64,000 nt of DNA from Natronoglomus mannanivorans (GCA_025517485.1 JAOPKB010000003.1:62001-126000); one strand, 5' to 3'; positions 8,954 to 17,936 are shown, counted from the stretch's first letter. The notes: generated by a model not told the origin, from the letters alone. Translations and numbers: made by a program.

Positions 8954-10231
8954 TCAGGACTCGACCTCGACCTCGTTCATCCGTCGGAACGCCTCCGGCC
9001 GTCCGAGGAGATAGACGACGTCACCCTCGGTGATCGTCTCCGCGTCGTCGGGCAGGCCGATCGCACGACCCTCGCGCTCGAGTGCGAGGACGGCGACCGG
9101 GAGCGAGCCGACCGTCTGACCGGCGAGGCCGCCGGGGTCGCTCGAGGCCGTCGTCGTGGTCACCGTCTCGTTGGCCGCCCGGAGCAAGGAGACGAGTTCG
9201 CGTCCAGCGTCGGGCGTTCCCGGGAGAGTGACGAGTCGGTACTCGATACCGGGGTCGACGTCGGACGCGTCGTCCGCCGCCATCGAGACCGTCGCGACGT
9301 CGCCGGTCGCCGCCCGGAGTTCGGCGGCGGCGACGCGAGAGGAAGACCCGGCGTTCGTGCCTTTCCCGCGGTCACCGTTCCCGCCGCTGCTACCAACCGA
9401 ACCGTCCGGAGCCGATCCACCTCGCCACACTTCGACTGCGTCGCCGGAACTCGCGTCGGCAGCCGGATCGGCACGGATCGCGATCGCGACCTGTCCGGGC
9501 GCGAGCGTCGGCCCAAGCCCGGCCGGTCGACTGCCGACCGCGAGGTACTCGACGGTGCCGTCGACCGTGAGCTCGACGTCGACGTGGCCGACGCCGTAAT
9601 CGCGCTCGAGGCGAGCGACCAGTCGTTCTCGGAGATCGTCGACGGTGAGCCGACGCGGGAACAGTAGCGTCGTCCCGGCGAGGTCGGCTTTCGTCTCCTC
9701 GGTCACCGGATCGTAGCCGTCGACGTCCTCGATCGTCTCCGGTAGTTCGACCGTGATGACCCGACCGGCCGACCGCACGAGCTGGGTCATCTCGTCGATC
9801 GTCCGCGGTGCGGTGACGGCGAAGACGTCTCGAGCGACGTAATCACCCACTCGCCGTCCACCGTCGGCGGCGATCGCGCTCACGGCGAATGTGACGACGG
9901 TGTACACCGCCGTCTCCGGCGCGAACAGCGCGACCTCCTCACCGAGGATGGCATCACCGAGTGCGTGTCTGGTGTTCAGCCAGGCCGCGACGACCGTGAC
10001 GCCGGCCAGCACCGCCACCCCGTCGGGGATCTCGTCGGCGCTGTACCAGCGATAGACGACGGCGACGCTCGCAGCGGTGGCACCCGCGAGCAGGGTGAAA
10101 CCGAGGATCCGGATCAGCGCGTCGACGACGAGGTCGGTCGATACACCCTGTCCCTGTAGCGGGACGAACCCCGATTCGAATTCGAGTCCGATCAGCGCGA
10201 GTCCTTCGAGTGTCGGGATCGCTGCGCTCAT
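8954..10231 (-). CDS. Membrane-anchored TrkA C-terminal domain protein
   Basis: Probable regulator of potassium transport, 425 residues. About three transmembrane helices lie in residues 30-140 (ALIRILGFTLLAGATAASVA, GVAVLAGVTVVAAWL, AVYTVVTFAVSAIAA). Cytoplasmic RCK/TrkA-C-like beta-alpha folds follow, ending in LPDDAETITEGDVVYLLGRP, the typical TrkA-C nucleotide or ligand-sensing segment. A Ser/Gly-rich insert (about 280-310) separates the modules. No TrkA-N Rossmann motif is visible. Its start overlaps the end of the upstream paralogue (10228-10231), so the two are translationally coupled and probably act together. Confidence 0.8.
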   Translation of the reverse strand: MSAAIPTLEGLALIGLEFESGFVPLQGQGVSTDLVVDALIRILGFTLLAGATAASVAVVYRWYSADEIPDGVAVLAGVTVVAAWLNTRHALGDAILGEEVALFAPETAVYTVVTFAVSAIAADGGRRVGDYVARDVFAVTAPRTIDEMTQLVRSAGRVITVELPETIEDVDGYDPVTEETKADLAGTTLLFPRRLTVDDLRERLVARLERDYGVGHVDVELTVDGTVEYLAVGSRPAGLGPTLAPGQVAIAIRADPAADASSGDAVEVWRGGSAPDGSVGSSGGNGDRGKGTNAGSSSRVAAAELRAATGDVATVSMAADDASDVDPGIEYRLVTLPGTPDAGRELVSLLRAANETVTTTTASSDPGGLAGQTVGSLPVAVLALEREGRAIGLPDDAETITEGDVVYLLGRPEAFRRMNEVEVES

Positions 10232-11466
10232 CGCGTCTCCTCCACGAACCGATCGAGTGCGCTCTCGGAACCGGCGACGAACACGTCGTCACCCGCCTCG
10301 AGCCGACGTTCGATGCCGGGAGCGAACACCCAGCCACGGCGACGGTTCTCCTCTTCGGCACTCTGGCGACGGACGGCGAGGATCGTGACGTCGTCGTACT
10401 CGTCGGGCCGTGTTGCGGGCGGGTCGGCGCCGACGGTCACCCGGCGGACGGTCTGACCGGTACGGCCGAGCAGCGACAGGGCCTCGAACTCGTGGCTCGT
10501 CCCTCGCGACTGGACGACGATTCGGCCGCGATCGGCGCTCAAAAGTGTTCTGGCGTCTCGACGGGAGACCGCAACGGTAACCCGACCCTCACCGCCCGCT
10601 GTCGTCGCGGTCGACGGTGTAACGGCTGGGACTGCGTCGTCGTCGACACCACCGTCGGTCGCCGTCTCGGGTTCGAGACGCGACTCGAGGTCGCCGGGCG
10701 AGTCGTCACCGCTCCCGCGAGCGCTGAGAACCGTCCCCGAGACCGTTCCGTCGGCCGTGACGATCCGCACCGCGTCGCTTCGGGACAGCCCGGTCGGAAC
10801 GAGCGCGTCGATCGAGACGGCGCGACGACCCTCTGGAACACGCCGAGAGAGGCCGCTCGAGGGTGGTGCGGCGGCGATCGTCGCTCGACCCTGTTCGTCG
10901 ATCGTCGCCGAGACGTCCGCGAGGTCGTGGTCGGTTCGCAGGCGCTCCTCGAGCCGAACCTCGAGTTCCGAGAGCGGCAGATCCGCTGGCAGACGCCAAG
11001 AGCCGTCACGGATCGTCGTTCGGAGTGTCTGGGGGAGCGGCGGATACCCTTCCATGTCCCGAACTTCGCCGCCCGGCCGAACGGTGACCTGCCCGACGGT
11101 GCCGACGAACTCGACGACGTCGGCCGAGAGCGTGCGTTTACGAAAGGATGTAAAGGAGACACGCCGAGGGAGTTCGGCGCCGAGTTTGTCGCCCTGACTG
11201 TGGGCGTAGAGGGCGAGCATCAGGACGACGAGGACGGCCATCAACAGCCGGGGTGAGTTGATAATCGCGTCGTCGGCGAGGATGAGCAATCCGCCGTTGA
11301 TGCTGGCGATCGCGAGCGCGAGCACGACGACACCGAACCCGGGCAGGGTGACGCCGGTGACGTACCGGACGAGAAAACCGAGTGCGCCGGCGACGAACGC
11401 CGGAACGATCCCGGTCAGAAGTCCGAGATAGATGCCGAGGAGTACCTCGACCGGAAGCGAAGACAT
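10228..11466 (-). CDS. Membrane-anchored TrkA C-terminal domain protein, paralogue
   Basis: A 412-residue partner of the downstream TrkA-C protein. It starts with helices EVLLGIYLGLLTGIVPAFVAG, VVVLALAIASINGGLLIL and LMAVLVVLMLALYAHSQG, then cytoplasmic beta-rich modules and a C-terminal TrkA-C domain ending FAPGIERRLEAGDDVFVAGS. The ATG at 11466 sits about 22-27 bases after a minus-strand TATA-like box (tggtttattcg, 11484-11494), supporting this start over the longer frame. Divergent from the K+ channel gene, with which it shares a 158-base promoter region. Confidence 0.8.
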   Translation of the reverse strand: MSSLPVEVLLGIYLGLLTGIVPAFVAGALGFLVRYVTGVTLPGFGVVVLALAIASINGGLLILADDAIINSPRLLMAVLVVLMLALYAHSQGDKLGAELPRRVSFTSFRKRTLSADVVEFVGTVGQVTVRPGGEVRDMEGYPPLPQTLRTTIRDGSWRLPADLPLSELEVRLEERLRTDHDLADVSATIDEQGRATIAAAPPSSGLSRRVPEGRRAVSIDALVPTGLSRSDAVRIVTADGTVSGTVLSARGSGDDSPGDLESRLEPETATDGGVDDDAVPAVTPSTATTAGGEGRVTVAVSRRDARTLLSADRGRIVVQSRGTSHEFEALSLLGRTGQTVRRVTVGADPPATRPDEYDDVTILAVRRQSAEEENRRRGWVFAPGIERRLEAGDDVFVAGSESALDRFVEETR

Positions 11467-11550
11467 ACGGGGAGATATCGGCGGTCGAATAAACCAGTAC
11501 CGACCGTGGATGCAGGATCGGTTCGGAGACGCGAACACGTCCCACCACCG

Positions 11551-11610
11551 TTCCAAGACAACGACGGTAACTCTTGTCCGTTCCAAGACAACGACGTTAA
11601 CTCACACCCG
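11551..11610. repeat. 30-bp tandem direct repeat in the divergent trk/K+ channel promoter
   Basis: Two abutting copies (11551-11580 and 11581-11610) share ttccaagacaacgacg followed by g/t and taactc, then diverge for a few bases before a common ccg. The gttaac of copy two (11596-11601) is 24-29 bases before the channel ATG, where a TATA box would sit; copy one carries the matching ggtaac 30 bases upstream. This may be a duplicated promoter or operator unit. Confidence 0.7.
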
Positions 11611-11624
11611 CACCCAGCGGGAGT

Positions 11625-12806
11625 ATGGTCGGTGAACGGGTGACCGAGCGATTGCCGGAGAACTGGCGATGGGTTGTGACGACCAGGGCGGCCGTCGGCC
11701 TCGCCTTGCTCGTCGCGCTGCTCTCGGTCGCGACCGGAATCATCAACATCGATCAGGAGGCCGCGGACTTCGGACCGATCGCACCGCACGTCCCGCTCGC
11801 AGTCCAGGAGACGGTCGGGTTCACCGGTGCGCTGACCGGCTTCCTGATGCTCGCAAGCGCACTCGCCTTACGGCGAGGGCTCCGCGCAGGCTGGTGGGCG
11901 ACGCTCGTCCTCTTGCCCGTGACGGCGGTTCAGGGACTCTTACAGGGGAGTGCGTACTCGCTCCCGCTGGTCGTCCTCTCCGTGCTCTCGATTCCGGTAC
12001 TCCTGGTCGGCCGAAAACGATTCACCAGATCCCTCTCGCTGAACACCACCCAGCTGGCTGCCGGAGGGGCACTCGTCGGTGTACAGGCTTACGGCACCTT
12101 CGGCTCCTACGCCCTTCGAGAGGATTTCACCGACATCGACACCGTTCTCGACGCGTTCTACTTCACGTTGATCACCTCGAGCACCGTCGGCTACGGAGAT
12201 ATCGGCCCCGAAACCAACGAGGCAATTTTGTTCACGATGTCGGTCGTCGTCCTCGGCGTCGCCAGTTTCGGTATCGCCATCGGGGCGCTCGTCGGGCCGG
12301 CGATTCAGGCCAGACTCACCAAGACACTCGGAAAAATGACAGACTCAGAGATCGAACTCCTCGACAACCACGTCCTCGTCCTCGGCTACGGGGAACTGAC
12401 CGAACCGATCGTCGACGAACTCGTGGCCAACGACGCGGGCTTCGCCGTCGTGACCAGAAATCGGGATGCCGCGGACACACTCGGTGACCGCGACGTTCCC
12501 GTCATCACGGCAGACCCCAGCGACGAAGCACCCCTCGAGCGGGCGAATATCGACTCTGCGCGGGCCGTTCTCGTCGCGACCAACCACGACGCACGGGACG
12601 CACTGGCGATCCTCACTGCGCGAGAACTCGCTCCCGACGTCAGGATCGTCGCCGCCGCCACGGACCGGGAGAACACGGCAAAACTCGAGCGGGCGGGTGC
12701 GGACGCGGTCGTCAGTCCCGCGTTGCTGGGGGGCAATCTGCTCGTTCGGTCCGCACTCGGTGGCGACGAGTCGGCGCTCGTCGAGCGGATTCTCGAGGGA
12801 GAGTGA
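11625..12806 (+). CDS. Potassium channel with RCK (TrkA-N) domain
   Basis: Ion channel of 393 residues. Several hydrophobic helices fill residues 18-135. A two-helix pore module follows, with selectivity filter TVGYGD at residues 187-192, then the inner helix (LFTMSVVVLGVASFGIAIGA). The cytoplasmic part starts at about 248 with the Rossmann strand VLVLGYGELTE and continues as a TrkA-N/RCK NAD-binding domain to the end. The family conducts K+ with gating by nucleotide or ions. It lies divergent to the two TrkA-C membrane proteins, suggesting one potassium-homeostasis module. Confidence 0.92.
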   Translation: MVGERVTERLPENWRWVVTTRAAVGLALLVALLSVATGIINIDQEAADFGPIAPHVPLAVQETVGFTGALTGFLMLASALALRRGLRAGWWATLVLLPVTAVQGLLQGSAYSLPLVVLSVLSIPVLLVGRKRFTRSLSLNTTQLAAGGALVGVQAYGTFGSYALREDFTDIDTVLDAFYFTLITSSTVGYGDIGPETNEAILFTMSVVVLGVASFGIAIGALVGPAIQARLTKTLGKMTDSEIELLDNHVLVLGYGELTEPIVDELVANDAGFAVVTRNRDAADTLGDRDVPVITADPSDEAPLERANIDSARAVLVATNHDARDALAILTARELAPDVRIVAAATDRENTAKLERAGADAVVSPALLGGNLLVRSALGGDESALVERILEGE

Positions 12807-12815
12807 CTCGAAGAC

Positions 12816-13451
12816 TCACTCCGGCGCACCCTCGAGAATTGCCACCCCGCTCGAGGCACCGATCCGTTCCGCACCGGCCTCGAGCATTACCATCGCCTCC
12901 TCGTAGCTGCCGACGCCGCCGCTGGCCTTGACCGGGAGGTACTCGCTCATCAGTTCGACGTCCGCGACGGTCGCGCCGCCGCCTGAAAACCCGGTCGAGG
13001 TCTTGACCATCGCGGCGGTCGCGTCGACGGCCGCCGCGCAGGCACGGCGTTTCTCCGCGTCGGTCAACAGCGCCGTCTCGATGATCACCTTGACCGGAAT
13101 CGGCACGGCCGCGACGAGTTCCTCGAGTTCGGCCGTGACGCGTTCGTCTTCGCCGGCTTTCAGCAAGCCGACGTTGAGAACGACGTCGAGTTCGTCCGCG
13201 CCGGCCTTCCAAGCGAGGACGCCCTCTCGGCGTTTGACGTCGTGGTCGTGCTGGCCGTGGGGGAAGCCGACGACGGTCGCGATCGTCAGCTCGGGATAGG
13301 ACTCGGCAGCCCGCTCGACGGCGTAGGGTGGAATGCAGACGTTCATACCGTACTCTGTGGCCTCTTCGAGGACCTGCGTCACGTCGTCGGGAGTCGTCGT
13401 CGGCCCGAGTACAGTGTGGTCGATCAGGGGTGCGAGCTCGCTGCGGTGCAT
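12816..13451 (-). CDS. deoC: Deoxyribose-phosphate aldolase
   Basis: Cleaves 2-deoxyribose 5-phosphate to glyceraldehyde 3-phosphate and acetaldehyde in deoxynucleoside catabolism. The 211-residue TIM barrel shows [46 protein letters not shown] and the Schiff-base lysine in [14 protein letters not shown], then VKASGGV. An ATG at 13478 is also in frame; 13451 ([13 protein letters not shown]) fits the family. Convergent with the K+ channel gene with a 9-base gap. It lies close to a PfkB kinase and a nucleoside phosphorylase. Confidence 0.95.
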   Translation of the reverse strand: MHRSELAPLIDHTVLGPTTTPDDVTQVLEEATEYGMNVCIPPYAVERAAESYPELTIATVVGFPHGQHDHDVKRREGVLAWKAGADELDVVLNVGLLKAGEDERVTAELEELVAAVPIPVKVIIETALLTDAEKRRACAAAVDATAAMVKTSTGFSGGGATVADVELMSEYLPVKASGGVGSYEEAMVMLEAGAERIGASSGVAILEGAPE

Positions 13452-13614
13452 GTCGGGTTGGACTCGCCCGGTGACCAAAAAGGGTCGTGCGTGGCGTCCA
13501 GGGGATCGGTGCGGGGACAGCGGTCGTCCGCTCGAACCGAACCGTAATTCACGAGCCGGGGTATGTCACAAACAACCGGAAAGTGTTAGTCGATGGTACG
13601 AGCCTACTGTGTAT

Positions 13615-14436
13615 ATGGTCTTACCAGAGGGGTTCGCCCTGCCACCGTTGTTCTATCTCGTCCCACTGGTGCTCGTACTGGCCGGTGTCATCGCACTCCT
13701 GTGGGCGCTCGAGCCGCCGATAACCGACGAGACAGTGATCGCATTTGCGCCGTGGATGATGCTCGGATCGACGTTACACGTCCTCTATAGGATCGACGCG
13801 TTTCCCTCGACGCTCGAGCCACTGTTCGGCTCGCCGACCGTCTATCTGACGACGGCGGTCGTCGCCGGATTCACCTGGATCATCGGGAGTTTTCTCTACG
13901 CTGCAGGGTTACAGCGGTCGATCGCACGGTTCGTCGGGATCGGTGGCACCGGCTTCGTCAGCGTCTTCGCCATGTTCGCACTGTACCTCGGCTGGGAGAT
14001 GGGGACGTTCAACCCGTTCTGGCCAGTCATCTCGATCGTCGTCGCGGGGATCGTCACCGCCGTCGCGTGGGTCGCGTTGAGTCTCTGGTTCACCGAGGTC
14101 GCCGCCGTTACCAGCCTCACGGGCGTGTTCGTCGTCTTCTCGCACACACTCGACGGCGTCACGACCGCCATCGGCTGGGACCGAATCGGCGTCCACGAGG
14201 AGGTTCCCGCCTCGCGATACATCCTCGAGGTCGGCGATATGCTGCCGACCGCCGACTACATCGGTGGCGGCTGGCTGTTCGTCCTCGTGAAAGTGGGACT
14301 GGCGCTGGCCATCGTCGGTCTCTTTACCGACTACGTTCGTGAGGAACCACGACAGGCTCGACTCGTGCTCGGACTCGTGGCAGCCGTCGGACTCGGACCC
14401 GGCGTCCACAACGTCTTGCTCTTTATCGTCACCTAG
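13615..14436 (+). CDS. DUF63 family integral membrane protein
   Basis: Archaeal polytopic membrane protein of 273 residues with about seven to eight hydrophobic helices. Recognisable DUF63 features are PPLFYLVPLVLVLAGVIALL, the segment with MMLGSTLHVLYRIDAFP, VVFSHTLDGVTTAIG with conserved Asp, and a C-terminal GPGVHNVLLF. The polar residues in mid-membrane (the H..DG.TT motif) hint at catalysis or ion handling, but the family's function is unknown. ATG at 13615 precedes the first hydrophobic segment. Not obviously in an operon. Confidence 0.85.
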   Translation: MVLPEGFALPPLFYLVPLVLVLAGVIALLWALEPPITDETVIAFAPWMMLGSTLHVLYRIDAFPSTLEPLFGSPTVYLTTAVVAGFTWIIGSFLYAAGLQRSIARFVGIGGTGFVSVFAMFALYLGWEMGTFNPFWPVISIVVAGIVTAVAWVALSLWFTEVAAVTSLTGVFVVFSHTLDGVTTAIGWDRIGVHEEVPASRYILEVGDMLPTADYIGGGWLFVLVKVGLALAIVGLFTDYVREEPRQARLVLGLVAAVGLGPGVHNVLLFIVT

Positions 14437-14554
14437 TCCGGGAGTCGACGTCGAATCCGTCGCGCGCGAAAAAACGGAGCCGGAGACGCTATCGTTTTAG
14501 TGAGCGAGTTCGTTTGCTCGAGCGAGTCGCGGATACGAGCGACGAAACACGAGA

Positions 14555-15484
14555 ATGGTTACGGTACTCACAGCCGGACACGTCAACTGGGACGTCACGC
14601 TCCGGGTCGATCGATTGCCCCAACCGGACGGCGAGGCGTCGATCCGCTCTCAGTTCCAGTCCGGCGGCGGAAGCGCGGCCAACGTCGCCGTCGCACTCGC
14701 CGGCCTCGGCGTTCGTCCAGTACTCGTCGGAAGTGTCGGTGACGACGACAACGGACGCCTCGCGAGGCGTGAGCTCGAGGACGCGGACGTCTCCCTCGAG
14801 GGCCTCACTGTCGTCGAAGACGCGCCGACGGCCGTGAAGTATCTGCTCGTCGACGATGCGGGCGAAGTCTCCATTCTCGGCAACGACGGAGTCAACGAGG
14901 CGGTTCGGCCGGCGGACGTCGATCCCAACTGGATTCGCCACGCCGATCACGTCCACCTCACGAGCCAACGCCCGAAGACGGCCAGCTACATCGCGAGCGT
15001 CGCGAACGAGGCCGGTGTGCCGGTCAGTTTCGATCCCGGACGGCGACTCGGTGACCGCGACTACACCGAGACGCTCGTCCGCGCCGATATCGTCTTCGCG
15101 ACCGACCACGAAGCCGAGGCGATTCTCGAGTCCGAGTACGCAGCGGGGGCGGACGACCGCCTCGTCGTCGTCACCGCCGGTGCCGACGGGGCCGTCTTAC
15201 ACACGCCCGACGGTCGAACGACCCATCCAGGGTTCGACGTGGAACCTGTCGACAGCTCCGGAGCGGGAGACGCTTTTGCCGCGGGATTTATTGCGACGAG
15301 TCTGAACGAGGGTCTCGACCCGAATCCGAATCCGAATCCGAACTGCGAGAACGAGGGTGAGCGTGCGTATCATCGAGCCCTCGAGTTCGCAAACGCCTGC
15401 GGCGCGCTGGCAGCGAGTCGAAAGGGACCGCGAAGTATGTCGACGACTGCCGACGTGCGTGCGTTTCTCGAACGCCGAAGCTGA
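14555..15484 (+). CDS. PfkB/ribokinase family sugar or nucleoside kinase
   Basis: ATP-dependent kinase of 309 residues. PfkB signature 1 is near residues 34-60 (SGGGSAANVAVALAGLG). Signature 2, VDSSGAGDAFAAGF, lies at about 231-244 and holds the catalytic Asp and anion hole. A short Pro-Asn repeat (about 256-262), encoded by a ccgaat hexamer repeat, interrupts the C-terminal part. Substrate is unknown. Location between deoC and a nucleoside phosphorylase makes ribose 1-phosphate or a nucleoside a reasonable guess, because haloarchaea use such a kinase in pentose-bisphosphate routes. That is inference. Confidence 0.85.
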   Translation: MVTVLTAGHVNWDVTLRVDRLPQPDGEASIRSQFQSGGGSAANVAVALAGLGVRPVLVGSVGDDDNGRLARRELEDADVSLEGLTVVEDAPTAVKYLLVDDAGEVSILGNDGVNEAVRPADVDPNWIRHADHVHLTSQRPKTASYIASVANEAGVPVSFDPGRRLGDRDYTETLVRADIVFATDHEAEAILESEYAAGADDRLVVVTAGADGAVLHTPDGRTTHPGFDVEPVDSSGAGDAFAAGFIATSLNEGLDPNPNPNPNCENEGERAYHRALEFANACGALAASRKGPRSMSTTADVRAFLERRS

Positions 15485-15604
15485 CCAGCAGGGGTTTATA
15501 ATAACCGATTGTACTATCGTATCGAGCACCAGCGCCGACGTTCGTTCTCATCGGACGTTGTCTGACGGTAGATTTATACCTCGAGCCGTTGGCCACTCGA
15601 ATAG

Positions 15605-15940
15605 ATGTCACGGAGACGTGACCGAGAGAGCATGAGTAGACAAACCACACGCGGATTCGATTCGGGGAACGGGGGACATCACCACCGAGTACGCTACGAG
15701 CGAGACGACAGCGAACCGCCGAGTGTCGCCGTCGCGACGGCGCTCGCGGAGTACAACGGTGAAGATGTCCAGACTGCGAGTACGCAGTTGTACGATTACA
15801 TCGATCCGGAAGCACTCGACGCACTGTTCGCCCCACGATACAGCGGCGACGAACGAGCGGACGGCCAGGTCCGCTTCGAAGTCGAGGGAGCGATGGTCGT
15901 CGTTCGCCCGACGAGTATTCAGGTACACTCTGCCGACTGA
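15605..15940 (+). CDS. HalOD1 output domain protein
   Basis: Small haloarchaeal protein (111 residues) dominated by a HalOD1 output domain, about residues 38-105: PPSVAVATALAEYNGEDVQ, then LYDYIDPEALDALF, then VRFEVEGAMVVVRPTSIQV. HalOD1 domains appear alone or fused to response regulators and are thought to be signalling outputs; the mechanism is unknown. A TATA-like tttata at about 15571-15576 is near 30 bases before the ATG at 15605; an internal ATG at 15632 is an alternative start. Confidence 0.75.
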   Translation: MSRRRDRESMSRQTTRGFDSGNGGHHHRVRYERDDSEPPSVAVATALAEYNGEDVQTASTQLYDYIDPEALDALFAPRYSGDERADGQVRFEVEGAMVVVRPTSIQVHSAD

Positions 15941-16000
15941 TTGGGCGAGAACGGCGCGTAGAACGCATCTTTTTTCTCGCCACCGGTGAAACGCGCCAGT

Positions 16001-16729
16001 ATGGCAACCCAGCCCCACCTGCTGGTCGACGACGGCGACGTCCACGATATCGCACTCATTCCGGGCGATCCCGGACGCGTCGACCGCATCGCCAGCCACT
16101 GTGACGAGTCGGAGACAGTCGCCGAGAACCGCGAGTACAAACTGGTCAACGCGACCTACGAGGGACGCGACCTGACGATCTGTTCGACCGGTATCGGCTG
16201 TCCGTCGGCGGCGATCGCCGTCGAGGAACTCGCGAACGTCGGCGTCGAGACGTTCGTTCGCGTCGGGACGACTGGCGCGCTCCAGTCGGGCATCGAAATC
16301 GGCGACATGGTCGTCGCGACGGGTGCAGCGAAAAACGAGGGGACGACCAGACGCTACGAAGACGTCGAGTACCCCGCAGTCCCGGACTACCACGTCCTCT
16401 CGGCGCTGGTCGATGCTTCGGAGGCCAACGACGAAGACGTCCACGTCGGACCCATCGCCTCCGACGACGCCTTCTATGCCGAGACCGACGAGTACGTCGA
16501 CGACTGGGAGGCTGCAGGTCTGCTCGCAGTCGAGATGGAAGCCGCAGCCGTCTTCTCGCTGGCCCGTCGGAAGGGACTTCGCGCCGGCGCTATCTGTACT
16601 GTCGACGGAAACCTCGTCGAGGGTACCCAGAAGGGGACCGACACCGAAGACGACGAACTCCCCGAGAAGGCCAAGAACAACGTCGCTCGAGCGATCGACA
16701 TCACGCTCGAGGCGGCGACTCAGTTGTAG
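16001..16729 (+). CDS. udp: Uridine phosphorylase-like nucleoside phosphorylase
   Basis: Phosphorolyses nucleosides to free base and (deoxy)ribose 1-phosphate. The 242-residue length matches family I nucleoside phosphorylases. Motifs are IALIPGDPGRVDRIA (phosphate loop), CSTGIGCPSAAIAVEELANVG, RVGTTGALQ, and LLAVEMEAAAVFSLA, where the Glu-Met-Glu binds ribose. The ATG at 16001 lies about 25-35 bases after a T-rich box (15969-15976). With deoC and the PfkB kinase within 4 kb it suggests a nucleoside-salvage neighbourhood. Uridine specificity is a family guess. Confidence 0.85.
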   Translation: MATQPHLLVDDGDVHDIALIPGDPGRVDRIASHCDESETVAENREYKLVNATYEGRDLTICSTGIGCPSAAIAVEELANVGVETFVRVGTTGALQSGIEIGDMVVATGAAKNEGTTRRYEDVEYPAVPDYHVLSALVDASEANDEDVHVGPIASDDAFYAETDEYVDDWEAAGLLAVEMEAAAVFSLARRKGLRAGAICTVDGNLVEGTQKGTDTEDDELPEKAKNNVARAIDITLEAATQL

Positions 16730-16861
16730 CGGTCCCGTCTCAATTTTCGTTTTCGATCTCTCTTTCGACGCCGATCGAGCAGTACCGGCTCGAAACGAGT
16801 CGAGTGCGACCGATTGCAGTGATCGGAACGGATCGATCGAGTACTCGAGACGGAGAGAGCT

Positions 16862-16980
16862 GGAGGTGGAAACGGAGCGGAGACAGAGCGGAGACGAAAA
16901 CGGAAACGGAGCGGAGACGGAGACGAAGCTGAAACGGAAACGGAGTGAAGACGGAGACGAAAACGGAAACGAAAGGAGAG
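16862..16980. repeat. Hexanucleotide simple-sequence tract
   Basis: Intergenic block of degenerate 6-mers of the type ggaaac/ggagac/gaaaac in near-continuous succession, between the convergent phosphorylase and HNH-like genes. No spacer structure and no coding potential that I trust. Related tracts occur elsewhere in the window. Confidence 0.8.
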
Positions 16981-16984
16981 TCGA

Positions 16985-17782
16985 TCAACCGACGAGCGAC
17001 TCGGCGACGTCGCTCGCCCGTCCGGTCAGTCGCTCGGTCGTCTTCGAGGCCGTCTGGAGCGTCTCGTTGATCGACCCGAAGAGGACGTCGAAGTCGATCT
17101 CGCCGTCCGGACCGCGCCACTCGCTCGCGTCGAGTCTGGTGACGGAACACGCTCGACATCGTCCGGCCGTGTCGCCACTGCCATCACCGCCGACGGCCTC
17201 GAGACAGACGTGACAGCGCTCGAGCGTCGCAGCGACCCGTTCGACGGTCGCGACGATCTCACGAAGATCGGACTGGAGTCGACGGGCGTCCGTCTGAAAC
17301 GCCTCGAACGCCGCCGGATCGACGGCGAAGTCGGCGGGGTCGAGGGCCGCGAGTCCGGCGAGTTGTACCTCGAGAACGTCGAGCGTCACCGACAGTTTCC
17401 GCCGGGAGGCCGCGTAGGCTTCTGGATCGTGTTCTCCCGCCTCGAGTGCGTTCGGGAGTCCGGTTCCACGATCCGCGAACGCGACGACGTCGGAGATCGC
17501 CTCGCTCTGGGCGACGGTACACTCGCGAACGGTCTCGAAGAGAGCCTGATCCGTCTCCGGCGACTCGGTAACGGCGGTTCCCGCCAGAACCGACGCACAG
17601 TCCGCACAGATCGTGACGAGCGATGCCGGGTGCGGGCTGTCGCCGGCCGGCATAGGGTCAGGGTCGACCGCGTACGACTCGAGTTCGGCCACGTCGGGCC
17701 GATCGTGACAGTACTGGCACGTACAGCCGTCGCGTTCGAACACCGCGTCGTCGAGTTCAGACCGTGTATCCTCGGAGGCCAC
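16985..17782 (-). CDS. HNH-like zinc-finger protein
   Basis: Haloarchaeal protein of 265 residues. It begins like an HNH nuclease (AVFERDGCTCQYCHDRP, then TICADCASVLAG), giving two CxxC zinc knuckles. The usual His-Asp/His catalytic pair after the first knuckle is replaced by ESYAVDPD, so nuclease activity is doubtful. A second pair of CxxC knuckles (RCHVCLEAV and GRCRACSV) occurs near residues 200-225. The middle is helical and acidic. Function unknown; a structural zinc protein derived from an HNH fold seems possible. Confidence 0.6.
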   Translation of the reverse strand: MASEDTRSELDDAVFERDGCTCQYCHDRPDVAELESYAVDPDPMPAGDSPHPASLVTICADCASVLAGTAVTESPETDQALFETVRECTVAQSEAISDVVAFADRGTGLPNALEAGEHDPEAYAASRRKLSVTLDVLEVQLAGLAALDPADFAVDPAAFEAFQTDARRLQSDLREIVATVERVAATLERCHVCLEAVGGDGSGDTAGRCRACSVTRLDASEWRGPDGEIDFDVLFGSINETLQTASKTTERLTGRASDVAESLVG

Positions 17783-17936
17783 GAGCGAGCGAACGGATCG
17801 GGTCGGGAAAAACGCTCCGGCTGTTCGGTCGCCGCGTGGCTCTCAAGCTTTCGTCTCCGTCACCCTCGCTCTCCGACGGACGCAACGAGTGAAACGACCG
17901 CGTACCATTACCAGTCTCGAGCGCGTAGTCCGACGT

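Noticed and set aside
16862..16980. Possible CRISPR-like array
   Set aside because: Units are six bases, degenerate and without spacers; it is a simple repeat.
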